Shown: piece after piece, positions 33,039 to 43,164 of the stretch | Numbering within the stretch: the stretch's first letter is position 1 | Layout: every line of letters starts with the position of its first letter | NCBI GenBank assembly: GCA_963763855.1 | Contig: CAVXPU010000005.1 | Span: 682,001-746,000 of the forward strand | Reading direction: 5' to 3' | Source of the DNA: JAIBCC01 sp963763855 | Lineage (GTDB): Bacteria; Acidobacteriota; Blastocatellia; Pyrinomonadales; Pyrinomonadaceae | Length of the DNA: 64,000 nt | Notes under the pieces: model-generated | The model's input: only the letters and a program-made list of their open reading frames with translations | What the model was told of the DNA's origin: nothing | Database searches by the model: none | Program-made: the position numbers and the translations under genes

Positions 33039-33248
33039 GAACGCAATTTCGTCAAGTTCGAGGTTTTTCCATACTTTGCGGCGATTTTATTGAACTTGTA
33101 TGTGTTTTGCTATCGAATTGCATTCGCCGAAATTAAAGACTCTTATTCACAACCCGAGGCGTTTTTTGCCAATTAGTGGACGCCTAAATAAACAACTCAA
33201 ATTCCGTTCCCGTTCCAATTTTTGCAAAAAATGGGTTAGAATTCCCAT

Positions 33249-35262
33249 ATGAATCTACCGCTTTTAACTAACGCGATCGAAACCGAAATCGAGCAACTAC
33301 GAAGCGAAATTAATCGCCACAACGAACTTTATTATCAAAATTCCGCACCCGAAATTTCCGATTTTGAATTCGATAAACTTCTCGAACGCCTAAAGCAGCT
33401 CGAATCTGAAAATCCCGAACTTATTACGCCTGATTCGCCAACGCAGAGAGTTGGCGGAAAGGCTGAAGGTTGGTCGAATTTTACGCACACCGTTCCGCTG
33501 ATGTCGCTCGATAATTCATACAGTTTAGATGACTTACGTGATTTCGACGAACGTTGCCAAAAGCTTGCAGACGGACGAAATGTTGAATATGTTGCCGAAT
33601 TAAAGATCGATGGATTGAGTGTTTCAATTCATTACGAAAAGGGAATTTTAACAGTTGGGGCAACTCGCGGCGACGGGCAAACGGGCGATGATGTAACGCC
33701 AAATGTCCGCACAATTCGAACGATTCCACTTAAACTGAAAGGCGAATATCCTGACAAAATCGAAGTTCGCGGAGAAGTGTTTCTATCGCGTTCGCAATTT
33801 GAAAGAATCAACACCGAGCTCGAAATGCAAGAGGAAAAAACCTTTGCGAATCCTCGAAATTGTGCCTCGGGAACGTTGCGAATGCTTGATTCGGCGGTCG
33901 TTGCATCGCGTCGGCTCGATATGTTTCCATACGATGTTTGGCAGGGAAATCAGAAGCCTTTTCCTACTCACGAAGAGAATTTTCTATGGCTCAAGAAAGC
34001 TGGATTTAACGTAAATCCGAATCGCCGAGTCTGCAAAAATTTTGGTGAATTAGTTGAATTTATCAATGAAATAGAGACCAAACGCGATTCGCTTGATTAT
34101 GAAATCGACGGCGTTGTTATAAAGGTGAATTCTACCGACCTCCAAGCAGAATTTGGCTCTACGGGAAAAGCTCCCCGTTGGGCGATTGCTTATAAATACG
34201 CGGCTCGGCAGGCTACAACGAGGCTCAATGGAATCACGGTTCAAGTCGGGCGAACGGGAGCTTTAACACCGGTTGCGGAACTCGAACCCGTTCAACTTGC
34301 TGGCACAACAGTCGTGCGTGCATCGCTGCATAACGAAGATGAAATCAAGCGTTTGGGATTGAAAATTGGCGATTACGTGCTGATTGAAAAATCCGGGGAA
34401 ATTATTCCGCAGGTCTTGCAAGTTGTTGAATCCAAACGAACTGGAAGCGAAACGGATTTTGAGTTTCCAACAAAATGTCCAGTTTGTAATTCGGATGTTT
34501 TGCGTCCCGAAGGCGAAGCCGTAACACGCTGCACGAACGATATTTGTCCTGCCAAAATCAAAGGTCGGCTCGCTTATTTTGCTTCTCGAAAGGCGATGGA
34601 CATCGAAGGTTTGGGCGAAGTTTTGATCGAGACTTTGGTTGAAAAAGGACTGGTTAAGGATGTTGGTGATTTATATTCTTTGGACGTCGAGACGCTCGCG
34701 AATTTTGATCGGATGGGAGAAAAATCCGCGACAAAAGTTATCGAACAAATTGGAAATTCAAAAGATCGAGGCTTGCAGAGATTGCTTTTCGGCTTGGACA
34801 TTCGGCACGTTGGCGATGGCTATGCGAAAAAAATCGCAAGGCAATTTCGCAGCATCGGAAAATCTAAAACTCGCCACAATCGAACAACTCGACGATGTTC
34901 CCGATATTGGTTTATCGGTCGCGGAAAGCGTCTATTACTGGTTTCGCAATGAAGATAATTTAGATTTGCTCGAACGACTCAAAAACTACGGCGTTAAGCT
35001 CGACATCGACGAATCTTCGACCACAGAATTAGATGAAAATTTCGTCAATAAAACATTTGTTTTAACCGGCAAACTCGAAAATTTCACACGTGATGAAGCA
35101 GCAAAACTTATCGAAGACAGAGGCGGAAAAGTCTCGAGTTCGGTTAGTAAAAAAACTGATTTTGTAGTTGCCGGAAGCGACGCTGGTTCGAAATTGACGA
35201 AAGCCGAAAGCTTGGGCGTGGCGGTTTTGAGCGAGGAAGAATTTAGGGCGATGGTTGGTTAA
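33249..35262 (+). CDS. ligA: NAD-dependent DNA ligase, interrupted by one frameshift
   Basis: The protein has the full LigA layout. The NAD-recognition Ia domain is followed by adenylation with the catalytic Lys in AELKIDGLS, then TRGDGQTGDDVT, the OB domain, a four-Cys zinc finger (CPVCN ... CTNDICPA), helix-hairpin-helix repeats, and a C-terminal BRCT (NKTFVLTGKLENFTRDEA ... KTDFVVAGSDAGSKL). The frame breaks at about 34857. Removing one G from CATCGGAAAAT joins QFRSIENLKLATIEQL, which aligns with the family FGSLE.L..A....L. LigA is normally essential, so a sequence error or a very recent change is more likely than a true null. The stop overlaps the convergent Fic gene stop by two bases. 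Confidence 0.9.
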
Positions 35263-36617
35263 TTTGTTTTGACGGTATTAATTTTTTCTTCGATTAGATT
35301 GATATGGTTTTGAGAAATAAATTTTTTAATTTTTTCTATATCGGATTTTGAAAGAAACTCTGAATATCTGAGTTCTTTGGTTGACGAATTTCCTCCTACA
35401 TATATTTTAATCATATAGGTGGACACCCTAAACTCAATAATAACTTCAGTTAGTTGGTTTACTTCTCCCTGATTTTCTTGTTTGAGTATATTGTGAAAAT
35501 ACTCGAATTTCACTTTTTCGGTATTTCTAAAAAACAAAATATCATCCTTTATCTCATCGAATGTTTGATTTTTCAAAAAATCATTTGTTCTCCCATCAAT
35601 ATTTAACAACATCCGATTTGACACATAAAAACGGTCAAACTTTTCACATATAATTTTTACAGACTCTAGAAGATGTTTGATTGATAACTCAAAAACTTTT
35701 GCAATGCTTTCAAAACTTCTATCAATTTGTAAGATTTTTCCTGATGTGATTAATTTTCCCTCAAGCAAAGCCAACTCTTTATCCAAATCATCAGGATCTT
35801 CAATGCTTTCGCCTTTCGCCCCACGAATCATTATTTCAAGTGAGCGAACTAAATTCTCAGCAATATACTCAATAAATGACTCAAGTTGGTCGGCATCTGC
35901 GAGGCGTAAAACTGCATAATAGTTTTCTTTGTCTTCAGTTTTGATAATTACAGGAGGATAACCATATTGCATCAAAATAAAATTCATCAAAATTCGTGCA
36001 GTTCTGCCATTGCCATCGTCAAATGGATGAATTCTAATACATTTATAGTGAAAAAGGCTTGCTAAAATTATCGGATTGACGCTGGATTTATCACGCTCTT
36101 TGCGAAACCATTCAATCAATTCCTGCATTTTAGCGGGCGTTTCCTCGGGCGAGGCAAAGTAGAAAGTTTCGCCTGTTACGGTGACAACATGATTCGGTTG
36201 CGACTTATATTTGCCAACTTCAATTTTCCTTCGAGTGGGTTTGCCGTCAGTAGTTTTTGCTTCTTTATAGCTTGTTTCTTTGAGCAAGAGTGTGTGAAGT
36301 TCTCGGATAAAAACTTCCGTTAATTCAGTTTCGCCTTTCACTAAATCTAATACCCAATTTATTGCTTCATTGTGCCCTGTAATTTCAAAATGGTCTTTAA
36401 GCGGTTTTCCTTGAGCTGTTATCCCAAATAGAATCAATGCTTTAGTTTCGCCATAGGTGAGAGTATTTCCTTCAATGTTATTAGAATGATAATTCCAATC
36501 AAGCCGAAATTTTTGCATTATTCGGGCTTCCGTCTCAGCATCAAGCGGACGAAAAGCGTCAAGTTGAGATTTTAGATTTTCCGCTGTTGTTAGATGGTAT
36601 TCTAGCTTTTCATTCAT
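35259..36617 (-). CDS. Fic-family protein with self-inhibitory motif
   Basis: The 452-residue protein has the Fic core HPFDDGNGRTARIL (catalytic His at about residue 197, from the ATG at 36617). Just upstream, at about residues 45-50, is SNNIEG, the S/T-x-x-x-E-G/N motif of class II Fic proteins. Its Glu blocks the active site from inside the same chain. KIEVGKYKSQPNHVVTVTGETFYFASPEETPAKMQELIEWF is also typical of Fic/DOC-type enzymes. They usually transfer AMP to target proteins. The frame is open further upstream, but ATG 36617 avoids overlapping dxr and matches the family start. The C-terminal third is unrecognised, possibly for target or DNA binding. Confidence 0.92.
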   Translation of the reverse strand: MNEKLEYHLTTAENLKSQLDAFRPLDAETEARIMQKFRLDWNYHSNNIEGNTLTYGETKALILFGITAQGKPLKDHFEITGHNEAINWVLDLVKGETELTEVFIRELHTLLLKETSYKEAKTTDGKPTRRKIEVGKYKSQPNHVVTVTGETFYFASPEETPAKMQELIEWFRKERDKSSVNPIILASLFHYKCIRIHPFDDGNGRTARILMNFILMQYGYPPVIIKTEDKENYYAVLRLADADQLESFIEYIAENLVRSLEIMIRGAKGESIEDPDDLDKELALLEGKLITSGKILQIDRSFESIAKVFELSIKHLLESVKIICEKFDRFYVSNRMLLNIDGRTNDFLKNQTFDEIKDDILFFRNTEKVKFEYFHNILKQENQGEVNQLTEVIIEFRVSTYMIKIYVGGNSSTKELRYSEFLSKSDIEKIKKFISQNHINLIEEKINTVKTN

Positions 36618-36723
36618 CAAATTAGCTCCGCGAAAGATTGTAACAAAATTATTCTGATTAACGCTATTTTTCTCCAAAGACTTGTTTCCTTTGTCGTTTT
36701 GCGATTTACTATAAAGACTCTTT

Positions 36724-37908
36724 ATGAAATCAGTTTCAATTTTAGGTTCAACGGGTTCGATTGGGGTCAATACTCTGAAGGTTGTCGAGCATCTTCGCGA
36801 TGATTTTCGCGTGGTCGCACTCGGTGCTGGTGGAAATGTTGACGTTTTGGCGGATCAAATTAAGCGTTTTGAGCCTGAATTAGTTGCTGTTAAAGATGAG
36901 AACTCAGCGGAAAAACTTCTTAAAAAACTTCACGGTCTTAATGCGAAAACACCCAAAATTGAATTAAACGAAAAAGGTTTGATAGCAGTCGCAACACATG
37001 AAGAAGCTGAGACCGTCGTATCTGCAACTGTTGGGGCGATTGGGTTTGTGCCGACGCTTCGGGCAATCGAAGCTGGGAAAAGAATTGCTCTCGCAAATAA
37101 AGAAACGCTTGTGATCGCCGGCGAATTGATGACAGAAACTGCGAAAAAGTGCAACGCCGAAATTTTGCCGGTTGATTCGGAGCACAATGCACTCCACCAG
37201 TGTTTGCGTGGCGAATCTTCTGCAGAAGTTAAACGCCTTATTTTAACTGCCTCAGGCGGACCTTTTCGCACCAAAACAAAAGCTGAAATCGAGAATGCGA
37301 CGATTGCCGAAGCCTTAAATCATCCGAATTGGAAAATGGGCGATAAGATCACGATTGATTCTGCAACGCTTATGAATAAGGGCTTGGAGGTGATCGAAGC
37401 ACATTGGCTTTTCGGGTTTTCGGCGGACGAAATCTCGGTTTTGGTGCATCCGCAATCCGTTATTCACTCAATGGTTGAAATGGTTGATGGATCAATTATT
37501 TCGCAGATGGGTGTTACCGATATGAAACACGCGATTCAGTATGCTTTGACGTATCCAAAACGCATGGCGAATTGCATGGAATCGCTTGATTTTACGAAGG
37601 TTACGAATTTGACATTTGAGCAGCCGGATTTGGAGCGTTTTCCATGTTTGGCACTCGCCTATCGTGCTTTGCGAACAGGCGGAACTCTTCCAGCGGTTTT
37701 GAATGCGGCGAATGAAATCTCAGTTCAAGCCTTTTTGGATGGTCAGATTCGTCTTTCTGAAATCGCTCAAATCAATGAATCCGTAATGAATTTGCATCAG
37801 CCACTACCTGCAAACTCTTTAGAGGCAATACTTTCTGCGGATAAGCAAGCCAGAGAAAAAGCTACTGAAATTCTTTCCGCAAAAGCGGCAAACGCTATTT
37901 CAAACTAA
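36724..37908 (+). CDS. dxr: 1-deoxy-D-xylulose 5-phosphate reductoisomerase
   Basis: The 394-residue protein has the NADPH-binding motif GSTGSIGVNTLKVV. The metal-binding and active-site segments are ANKETLVIAGE, PVDSEHNALHQCLRG, SGGPFR, NWKMGDKITIDSATLMNKGLEVIEAHWLF and HPQSVIHSMVEMVDGSIISQMG. It performs the second step of the MEP isoprenoid pathway, converting DXP to 2-C-methyl-D-erythritol 4-phosphate. It stands upstream of rseP and ispG on the same strand, the common bacterial grouping of MEP genes with this protease. Confidence 0.98.
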   Translation: MKSVSILGSTGSIGVNTLKVVEHLRDDFRVVALGAGGNVDVLADQIKRFEPELVAVKDENSAEKLLKKLHGLNAKTPKIELNEKGLIAVATHEEAETVVSATVGAIGFVPTLRAIEAGKRIALANKETLVIAGELMTETAKKCNAEILPVDSEHNALHQCLRGESSAEVKRLILTASGGPFRTKTKAEIENATIAEALNHPNWKMGDKITIDSATLMNKGLEVIEAHWLFGFSADEISVLVHPQSVIHSMVEMVDGSIISQMGVTDMKHAIQYALTYPKRMANCMESLDFTKVTNLTFEQPDLERFPCLALAYRALRTGGTLPAVLNAANEISVQAFLDGQIRLSEIAQINESVMNLHQPLPANSLEAILSADKQAREKATEILSAKAANAISN

Positions 37909-38023
37909 TTAGCGACATTTTGTTTGACTCAAAACAAACCGAGTTTTACACTTTAATTTGCAACTTGGCAGGGGCTTGGGGATTCTAAATCTTTGCTACG
38001 GTCAGCGAGGGAAATTTGAAATT

Positions 38024-39391
38024 ATGGAAACCATTTTTTATTACGTTATTGTTCCGATTATTATACTTGGCATCGCGATAAACATTCACGAATTCGGGCA
38101 TTATATCGTTGGACGAATTTTTGGAATGCGAATTGAAGCTTACTCATTTTTTGGTCTTGGACCGAGAATTTGGGGTTTCAAACGCGGTCATACAGATTAC
38201 CGGATCTCGGCAATTCCGCTTGGAGCATACGTTAAATTTTATGGCGATGAAGGTACGTCCGCTCTTGAAGGTGGAACTTCAAATGGCGAAGTTGTGCCTG
38301 ATTCCGAGCTTTTCGAACTCCGTCCGCGTTGGCAAAAATTCTTTGTAATGCTCGGCGGACCGTTTATGAATATCGTTTTGGCATTGGCAATTCCTTTTGG
38401 AATGGGGATGTATTATGGTGTTCCTTCTATGCCTTCGCCCGTTGTTGGAATCGTAAAAGCGGATGGTGCGGCGGCAAAAGCAGGAATAAAGGTTGGGGAT
38501 AGGATCGTTGCTTTTAATGGTGTGGAAAATCCTACGTGGCGAAGAATTGAAATGGATTCATTGCTATTAGCGGATAAATCAACACCATTGATTGTTGAAC
38601 GTGCCGGGCAAAAAGTCGCTTTGGAATTTGCACCTGCAAACGGTGAGATGAGTGGTCAGAAAATCGGCGTTTTGGATATGGATGTTGATGCTGGGGCTAT
38701 GCCGGTTGTTATTGGAATGGTTCAGCCGAATACGCCTGCATCTGAAGCTGGTTTGCAGCCGAAGGACAGAATCGTGGCTGTAAATGGCGAATCCGTAAAA
38801 AATAATCAAACAGTTTTGACTTTAGTCCAGCAATACAAGGCAAATCCGATAAAATTGACCGTCGAACGCGAAGGCAAGATGCAAGATTTAACAGCTACCG
38901 TTCGTAAATTGGAAGATGGGACTGAAAGACTTGGAATCAGTTTTTCACGTGCGAATATCCCGCTTGAAGCAGCAAGCATCGGAACTGCCTGGAGCCATGC
39001 GGTGACAACAAATCTGGATATTTTGCGGATGACGGGAACAGCACTCGGTCAGGTTTTTACAGGCAATCGTTCGGCTCGCGACACAGTTTCGGGTCCGGTT
39101 GGGATCTTCCAGCAGTCTGCTCAAGCCACCAAAGAAGGCGGCTTTCAGGGCGGAATCTTTATGCTGATGGCAATAAGTCTGAGTCTCGGAGTTTTCAATC
39201 TTTTACCGATTCCGATGTTGGATGGCGGACAGATTATGGTGTTGGGTATTGAAAAAATCATGTCATTTTTTGGCAAAACTCTTTCGATGATCGTTCGCGA
39301 AAGAATTCAGCTTGCGGGTTTGGCAATCGTTCTTTTACTGATGGTGACGGTGATGTTTTTCGACATCTCAAAGTTGATCGGATTTAAGTAA
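38024..39391 (+). CDS. rseP: Site-2 membrane metalloprotease RseP family
   Basis: The protein has the zinc motif HEFGH (NIHEFGHYIVGR) near the N-terminus in the first membrane segment. Two PDZ domains follow (around AKAGIKVGDRIVAFNGVE and ASEAGLQPKDRIVAVNGESV). The C-terminal NLLPIPMLDGG supplies the third metal ligand. It cuts transmembrane proteins inside the membrane; in E. coli it acts on anti-sigma factor RseA. ATG 38024 places the HEFGH helix correctly; earlier codons are not conserved. It lies between dxr and ispG. Confidence 0.93.
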   Translation: METIFYYVIVPIIILGIAINIHEFGHYIVGRIFGMRIEAYSFFGLGPRIWGFKRGHTDYRISAIPLGAYVKFYGDEGTSALEGGTSNGEVVPDSELFELRPRWQKFFVMLGGPFMNIVLALAIPFGMGMYYGVPSMPSPVVGIVKADGAAAKAGIKVGDRIVAFNGVENPTWRRIEMDSLLLADKSTPLIVERAGQKVALEFAPANGEMSGQKIGVLDMDVDAGAMPVVIGMVQPNTPASEAGLQPKDRIVAVNGESVKNNQTVLTLVQQYKANPIKLTVEREGKMQDLTATVRKLEDGTERLGISFSRANIPLEAASIGTAWSHAVTTNLDILRMTGTALGQVFTGNRSARDTVSGPVGIFQQSAQATKEGGFQGGIFMLMAISLSLGVFNLLPIPMLDGGQIMVLGIEKIMSFFGKTLSMIVRERIQLAGLAIVLLLMVTVMFFDISKLIGFK

Positions 39392-39434
39392 ATTAATTCG
39401 GACGGGTTTTTCGCCCGGTCTTGCGGTTGGAATT

Positions 39435-39530
39435 TAATCAGTATAACGAGCAGTAGCGAGTACTTTTGACCTCACTAAAGTTGATTTTTGCTAAACGTGC
39501 TCACTATCATTCGCTGTACTGATTTTCTCT
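39435..39530. repeat. Imperfect inverted repeat of REP type
   Basis: AATCAGTATAACGAGCAGTAGCGAG (from 39436) and the inverted copy ending CATTCGCTGTACTGATTT pair over about 28 bases with several mismatches. A single arm of the same family occurs at 22272. The repeat fills the rseP-ispG gap and ends just before the ispG start. Confidence 0.65.
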
Positions 39531-39537
39531 ATATTTT

Positions 39538-40650
39538 ATGCGTAGAAAAACAAGAGCGGTTAATGTTGGGAGAATTACAGTTGGCGGCGATGCTCCGATT
39601 GCGATTCAGTCGATGACGAAAACCGACACAACCGATGTCGCTGCAACAGTTAAGCAAATAAATGAATTGGTTACTGCCGGATGCGAGATCGTCCGCGTAG
39701 CCGTTCCTGACAATGATGCCGCTATCGCCCTCAAAGAAATTCGCAAGCAAACTGAAGGCGTTCCGCTCGTTGCAGACATACATTTTCATTACAAATTGGC
39801 TTTGATGGCTCTTGATGCGGGAATTGATAAACTTCGCATAAATCCGGGTAACATCGGAAACATCGAACGTGTTCGTGAGGTTGTAAGAGCTTGTGAGGCA
39901 CAGAAAGTTCCAATCAGAATCGGGGTAAATGGTGGTTCGCTAGAAAAAGATCTTTTGAAGAAATATGGCACTGCAACTCCCGAAGCGATAGTTGAATCGG
40001 GAATGCGGCACGTTAGAATTTTGGAAGATTTAGGTTTTACGAACACAATTATTTCGCTCAAAGCTTCTGATGTAAATCGGATGGTTGAAGCTTATCGCTT
40101 GATGTCAACGATGGTCGATTATCCTTTCCATCTTGGCGTAACTGAAGCAGGTACAGCGTTTGGCGGAACGATAAAATCAGCAATCGGGCTTGGAATTTTG
40201 ATGCACGAAGGCATTGGCGATACGATTCGGGTAAGTTTAGCTGCCGAACCGCACGAAGAAGTCCGGGTTGGCTGGGAAATCTTGAAATCGTTGGAGCTTA
40301 GAAATCGTGGCGTAACTGTGGTTGCATGTCCAACGTGCGGACGGCTTGACGTAGATAATTTCGTTGAAATCGTGACCGAAGTCGAACGCCGACTCGCACA
40401 CGTTGAAGAACCTTTGCATTTGTCGATTATGGGCTGTGCGGTAAATGGTCCGGGCGAAGCACACGATTCACAGCTTGGCGTAACATTCGGCAGAAACGTC
40501 GGGATGATCTTCAAAAATGGCGTGCCGATGCGAAAAGTTGCGGGCATTGATATTGTTGAAGAATTCGTCAAAGAAGTTGAATTACTACGAACTGAAGGCG
40601 GAAATGTTCAAGCATTGAATAAGGATTTGGTTGATAGTTTGGTCGGGTAA
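39538..40650 (+). CDS. ispG: (E)-4-hydroxy-3-methylbut-2-enyl-diphosphate synthase (IspG/GcpE)
   Basis: The 370-residue protein has the IspG start (PIAIQSMTKTDTTDVAATVKQINELVTAGCEIVRVAVPD). The iron-sulfur cluster cysteines are in ACPTCGRLD and MGCAVNGPGEA. It converts MEcPP to HMBPP in the MEP pathway. With dxr it forms an isoprenoid cluster around rseP. A short tandem repeat begins at its stop codon. Confidence 0.97.
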   Translation: MRRKTRAVNVGRITVGGDAPIAIQSMTKTDTTDVAATVKQINELVTAGCEIVRVAVPDNDAAIALKEIRKQTEGVPLVADIHFHYKLALMALDAGIDKLRINPGNIGNIERVREVVRACEAQKVPIRIGVNGGSLEKDLLKKYGTATPEAIVESGMRHVRILEDLGFTNTIISLKASDVNRMVEAYRLMSTMVDYPFHLGVTEAGTAFGGTIKSAIGLGILMHEGIGDTIRVSLAAEPHEEVRVGWEILKSLELRNRGVTVVACPTCGRLDVDNFVEIVTEVERRLAHVEEPLHLSIMGCAVNGPGEAHDSQLGVTFGRNVGMIFKNGVPMRKVAGIDIVEEFVKEVELLRTEGGNVQALNKDLVDSLVG

Positions 40651-40746
40651 CGCGGGCATCTTGCCTGCATCTTTAAATCCACAAAAAATTAAAAATGTAA
40701 CGCGGGCATCTTGCCTGCATCATCAAATCCACAAAAGATTGAAAGG
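40648..40746. repeat. Two tandem copies of a 49-50 bp repeat with a small hairpin
   Basis: TAACGCGGGCATCTTGCCTGC occurs at 40648 and 40698, followed by near-identical AAATCCACAAAA-ATT tails. GCGGGCA and TGCCTGC form a short hairpin in each. The first copy begins at the ispG stop; the second runs over the 3' end of the DUF2752 gene. Confidence 0.8.
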
Positions 40747-41157
40747 ATAGAAAGGTAAATTCCTCAAAACCGCATAAACCAGGGCAAACGTGAGAAATCC
40801 ATACATCAATTTCGGCGTGAAAAATTTCCAATTTAAGCCGTAACCTCTAAACGCGACCAGCAAAAGCGAGACAACAAAATATCCAAAAATTATAATATAA
40901 AACGGGATAAGTGCATTAAAATGTAGTGCTTCCAAAATATTTCCGTGAAATAGAGCATTAAATCCCCGCGTAATTCCACAGCCGGGACAATTTAACCCGG
41001 TCATAGCGTGAAAAGGGCATTCCGGAAAAAATCCCGCAGTCACCGGATTAAAATATCCGACAACAAAAGCACCTCCGGCAACGCCTAGTACTCCAAGTGC
41101 CGCGAAAACTCTTTGAATTTTTGAAGAAGGAATTACCACACGATTATTTTGCCACAA
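40723..41157 (-). CDS. DUF2752 membrane protein
   Basis: The 144-residue protein has three or four membrane segments. The hallmark of DUF2752 is clear: FFPECPFHAMTGLNCPGCGITRGFNALFHGN, with three cysteines and a TR pair on a loop. The function is unknown. It lies at the end of the miaA-hfq-tmk-holB minus-strand cluster, 15 bases after holB, which may be co-transcription without a shared role. Its last codons overlap the second copy of a tandem repeat. Confidence 0.85.
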   Translation of the reverse strand: MWQNNRVVIPSSKIQRVFAALGVLGVAGGAFVVGYFNPVTAGFFPECPFHAMTGLNCPGCGITRGFNALFHGNILEALHFNALIPFYIIIFGYFVVSLLLVAFRGYGLNWKFFTPKLMYGFLTFALVYAVLRNLPFYPFNLLWI

Positions 41158-41172
41158 AGCTTAAGCTTTAAT

Positions 41173-42212
41173 CTAATTCGCCATTCGCATAAAAAGTCCG
41201 TCAGTCGCAATTTTTTTATTAAGATTAACGATTAAATTTTCACGCAGCGTTTCAATCTCTTTAAGCCATTCGGCAAGCCTTTTCCTATCAGCACTTTGCG
41301 ACATATTTTTGAGTTGAGGCAGCAAATCAAGATTTATAACATTCGCCGAATTTTCGTCCAAATTAAGAGTCCAAACATCGTGGATAATCGTTTGCAAAAT
41401 GTCCAGATAGTCATTGTAATTATCTTTATTTTTTACATCGTTTATCTCTTCGCCAATTCGTAAAAGTGTTGCACGGTTATGGCTAACTATAAGACTATCA
41501 ACGACTTTGAGCATTGCTTCACGCTGTTCGCGAAACTTATCCAAGTCTAAATTCAATGCTTGCCCGATGCTTCCATTGGAAAGTCTTGCCAAAAGTTTGG
41601 CATCGGTTTGAGCAAATTGTTTATTTTCAATAAGGTGTTTTTCAATTTCCAAAGCTTCAATTGGAGCAAAACGAACTGTCTGGCAACGCGAGCGAATCGT
41701 CTGCAAAAGTGAATTTGGACGGGAAGTCAGCAGAAATATATGTGAAGTGGTCGAAGGCTCTTCCAATGTTTTCAAAAGAGCATTTGCTGCCGCATCATTC
41801 ATTTTTTCAGCTTCATCGATGATGAAAAAACGTGCTTTTGCTTCGTAAGGGCGAAAATTTGATTCGCTTTCAAGCGAACGAATCGCATCTATCAAAATAT
41901 TGTTTTTATAAGCATTTACAAAGCCAATATCGGGATGCCCGCTGAAAATGACCTTCTTAAATTCGTCGCGATTCTTATCATCGGGCTTGGGAATATTAAA
42001 TTTATCGGCTCGCAGACACGATGAACATTCGTCGCAAGCTTCAAATTCTATCGGATTGCGGCAGACAAATGATTTGGCTAATTCAAGTGCGAAAGGTTTT
42101 TTGCCGATTCCATTTTCACCAACAAAAAGCAGGGAATTCGGTAATCTTTCAGAACGCAAAAGCCTTCGAAAAACCGTTTTAACTTGTTCATTTCCGATGA
42201 TTTTATTAAACA

Positions 42213-42213
<1 letters not shown>
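41173..42213 (-). CDS. holB: DNA polymerase III subunit delta'
   Basis: The 346-residue protein is a clamp-loader AAA+ subunit. The first block, IIGNEQVKTVFRRLLRSERLPNSLLFVGENGIGKKPFALELAKSF, is a P-loop with GENGIGKK. The zinc cluster CDECSSC follows. ARFFIIDEAEKMNDAAANALLKTLEEPSTTSHIFLLTSRPNSLLQTIRSRCQTVRF has the Walker B and the SRC sensor block. The length and N-terminal zinc cluster fit delta' (HolB) rather than the longer DnaX. Its start overlaps the tmk stop, which is the common bacterial order. Confidence 0.9.
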
Positions 42214-42845
<632 letters not shown>

Positions 42846-42850
42846 AATTT

Positions 42851-43078
42851 TTATTCAGAAGCCGTCTTTTTTCTTTCAACCGAAATGGTAGAAACTGCGT
42901 GTTTAAAGACTAAAAAATCCTGACCTCCAACGTCTAAAAGAACCGAAAATTTATCAAAACTTTTGATTCTTCCACTTATCGTTGAGCCATGCAGCAGATG
43001 AATGACGATTGTGAACTTTTCCCGCCGAGCGGTGTTCAAAAAAGCATCTTGAATGTTTTGGGCTGAAGATTTTTCCAT
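42851..43078 (-). CDS. hfq: RNA chaperone Hfq
   Basis: The 75-residue protein has the Sm1 segment (FTIVIHLLHGSTISGRIKSFDKFSVLLDV) and the Sm2 segment (FLVFKHAVSTIS, equivalent to the E. coli KHAISTV motif). The N-terminal NIQDAFLNTARRE supplies the proximal-face residues. The hexamer pairs small RNAs with mRNA. It lies between miaA and tmk, and a miaA-hfq neighbourhood is usual. Confidence 0.96.
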   Translation of the reverse strand: MEKSSAQNIQDAFLNTARREKFTIVIHLLHGSTISGRIKSFDKFSVLLDVGGQDFLVFKHAVSTISVERKKTASE

Positions 43079-43164
43079 TGGGGCATCTCTTTTATTTACT
43101 TAAAATATACTGTTTATTAAGTATAGCAGATTTGGATTGATTGATGAAAATAATTTTTAAACCT

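Noticed and set aside
36618..36770. N-terminal extension of the Fic gene into the dxr start
   Set aside because: It overlaps dxr divergently and is not conserved in form; ATG 36617 gives the family start.
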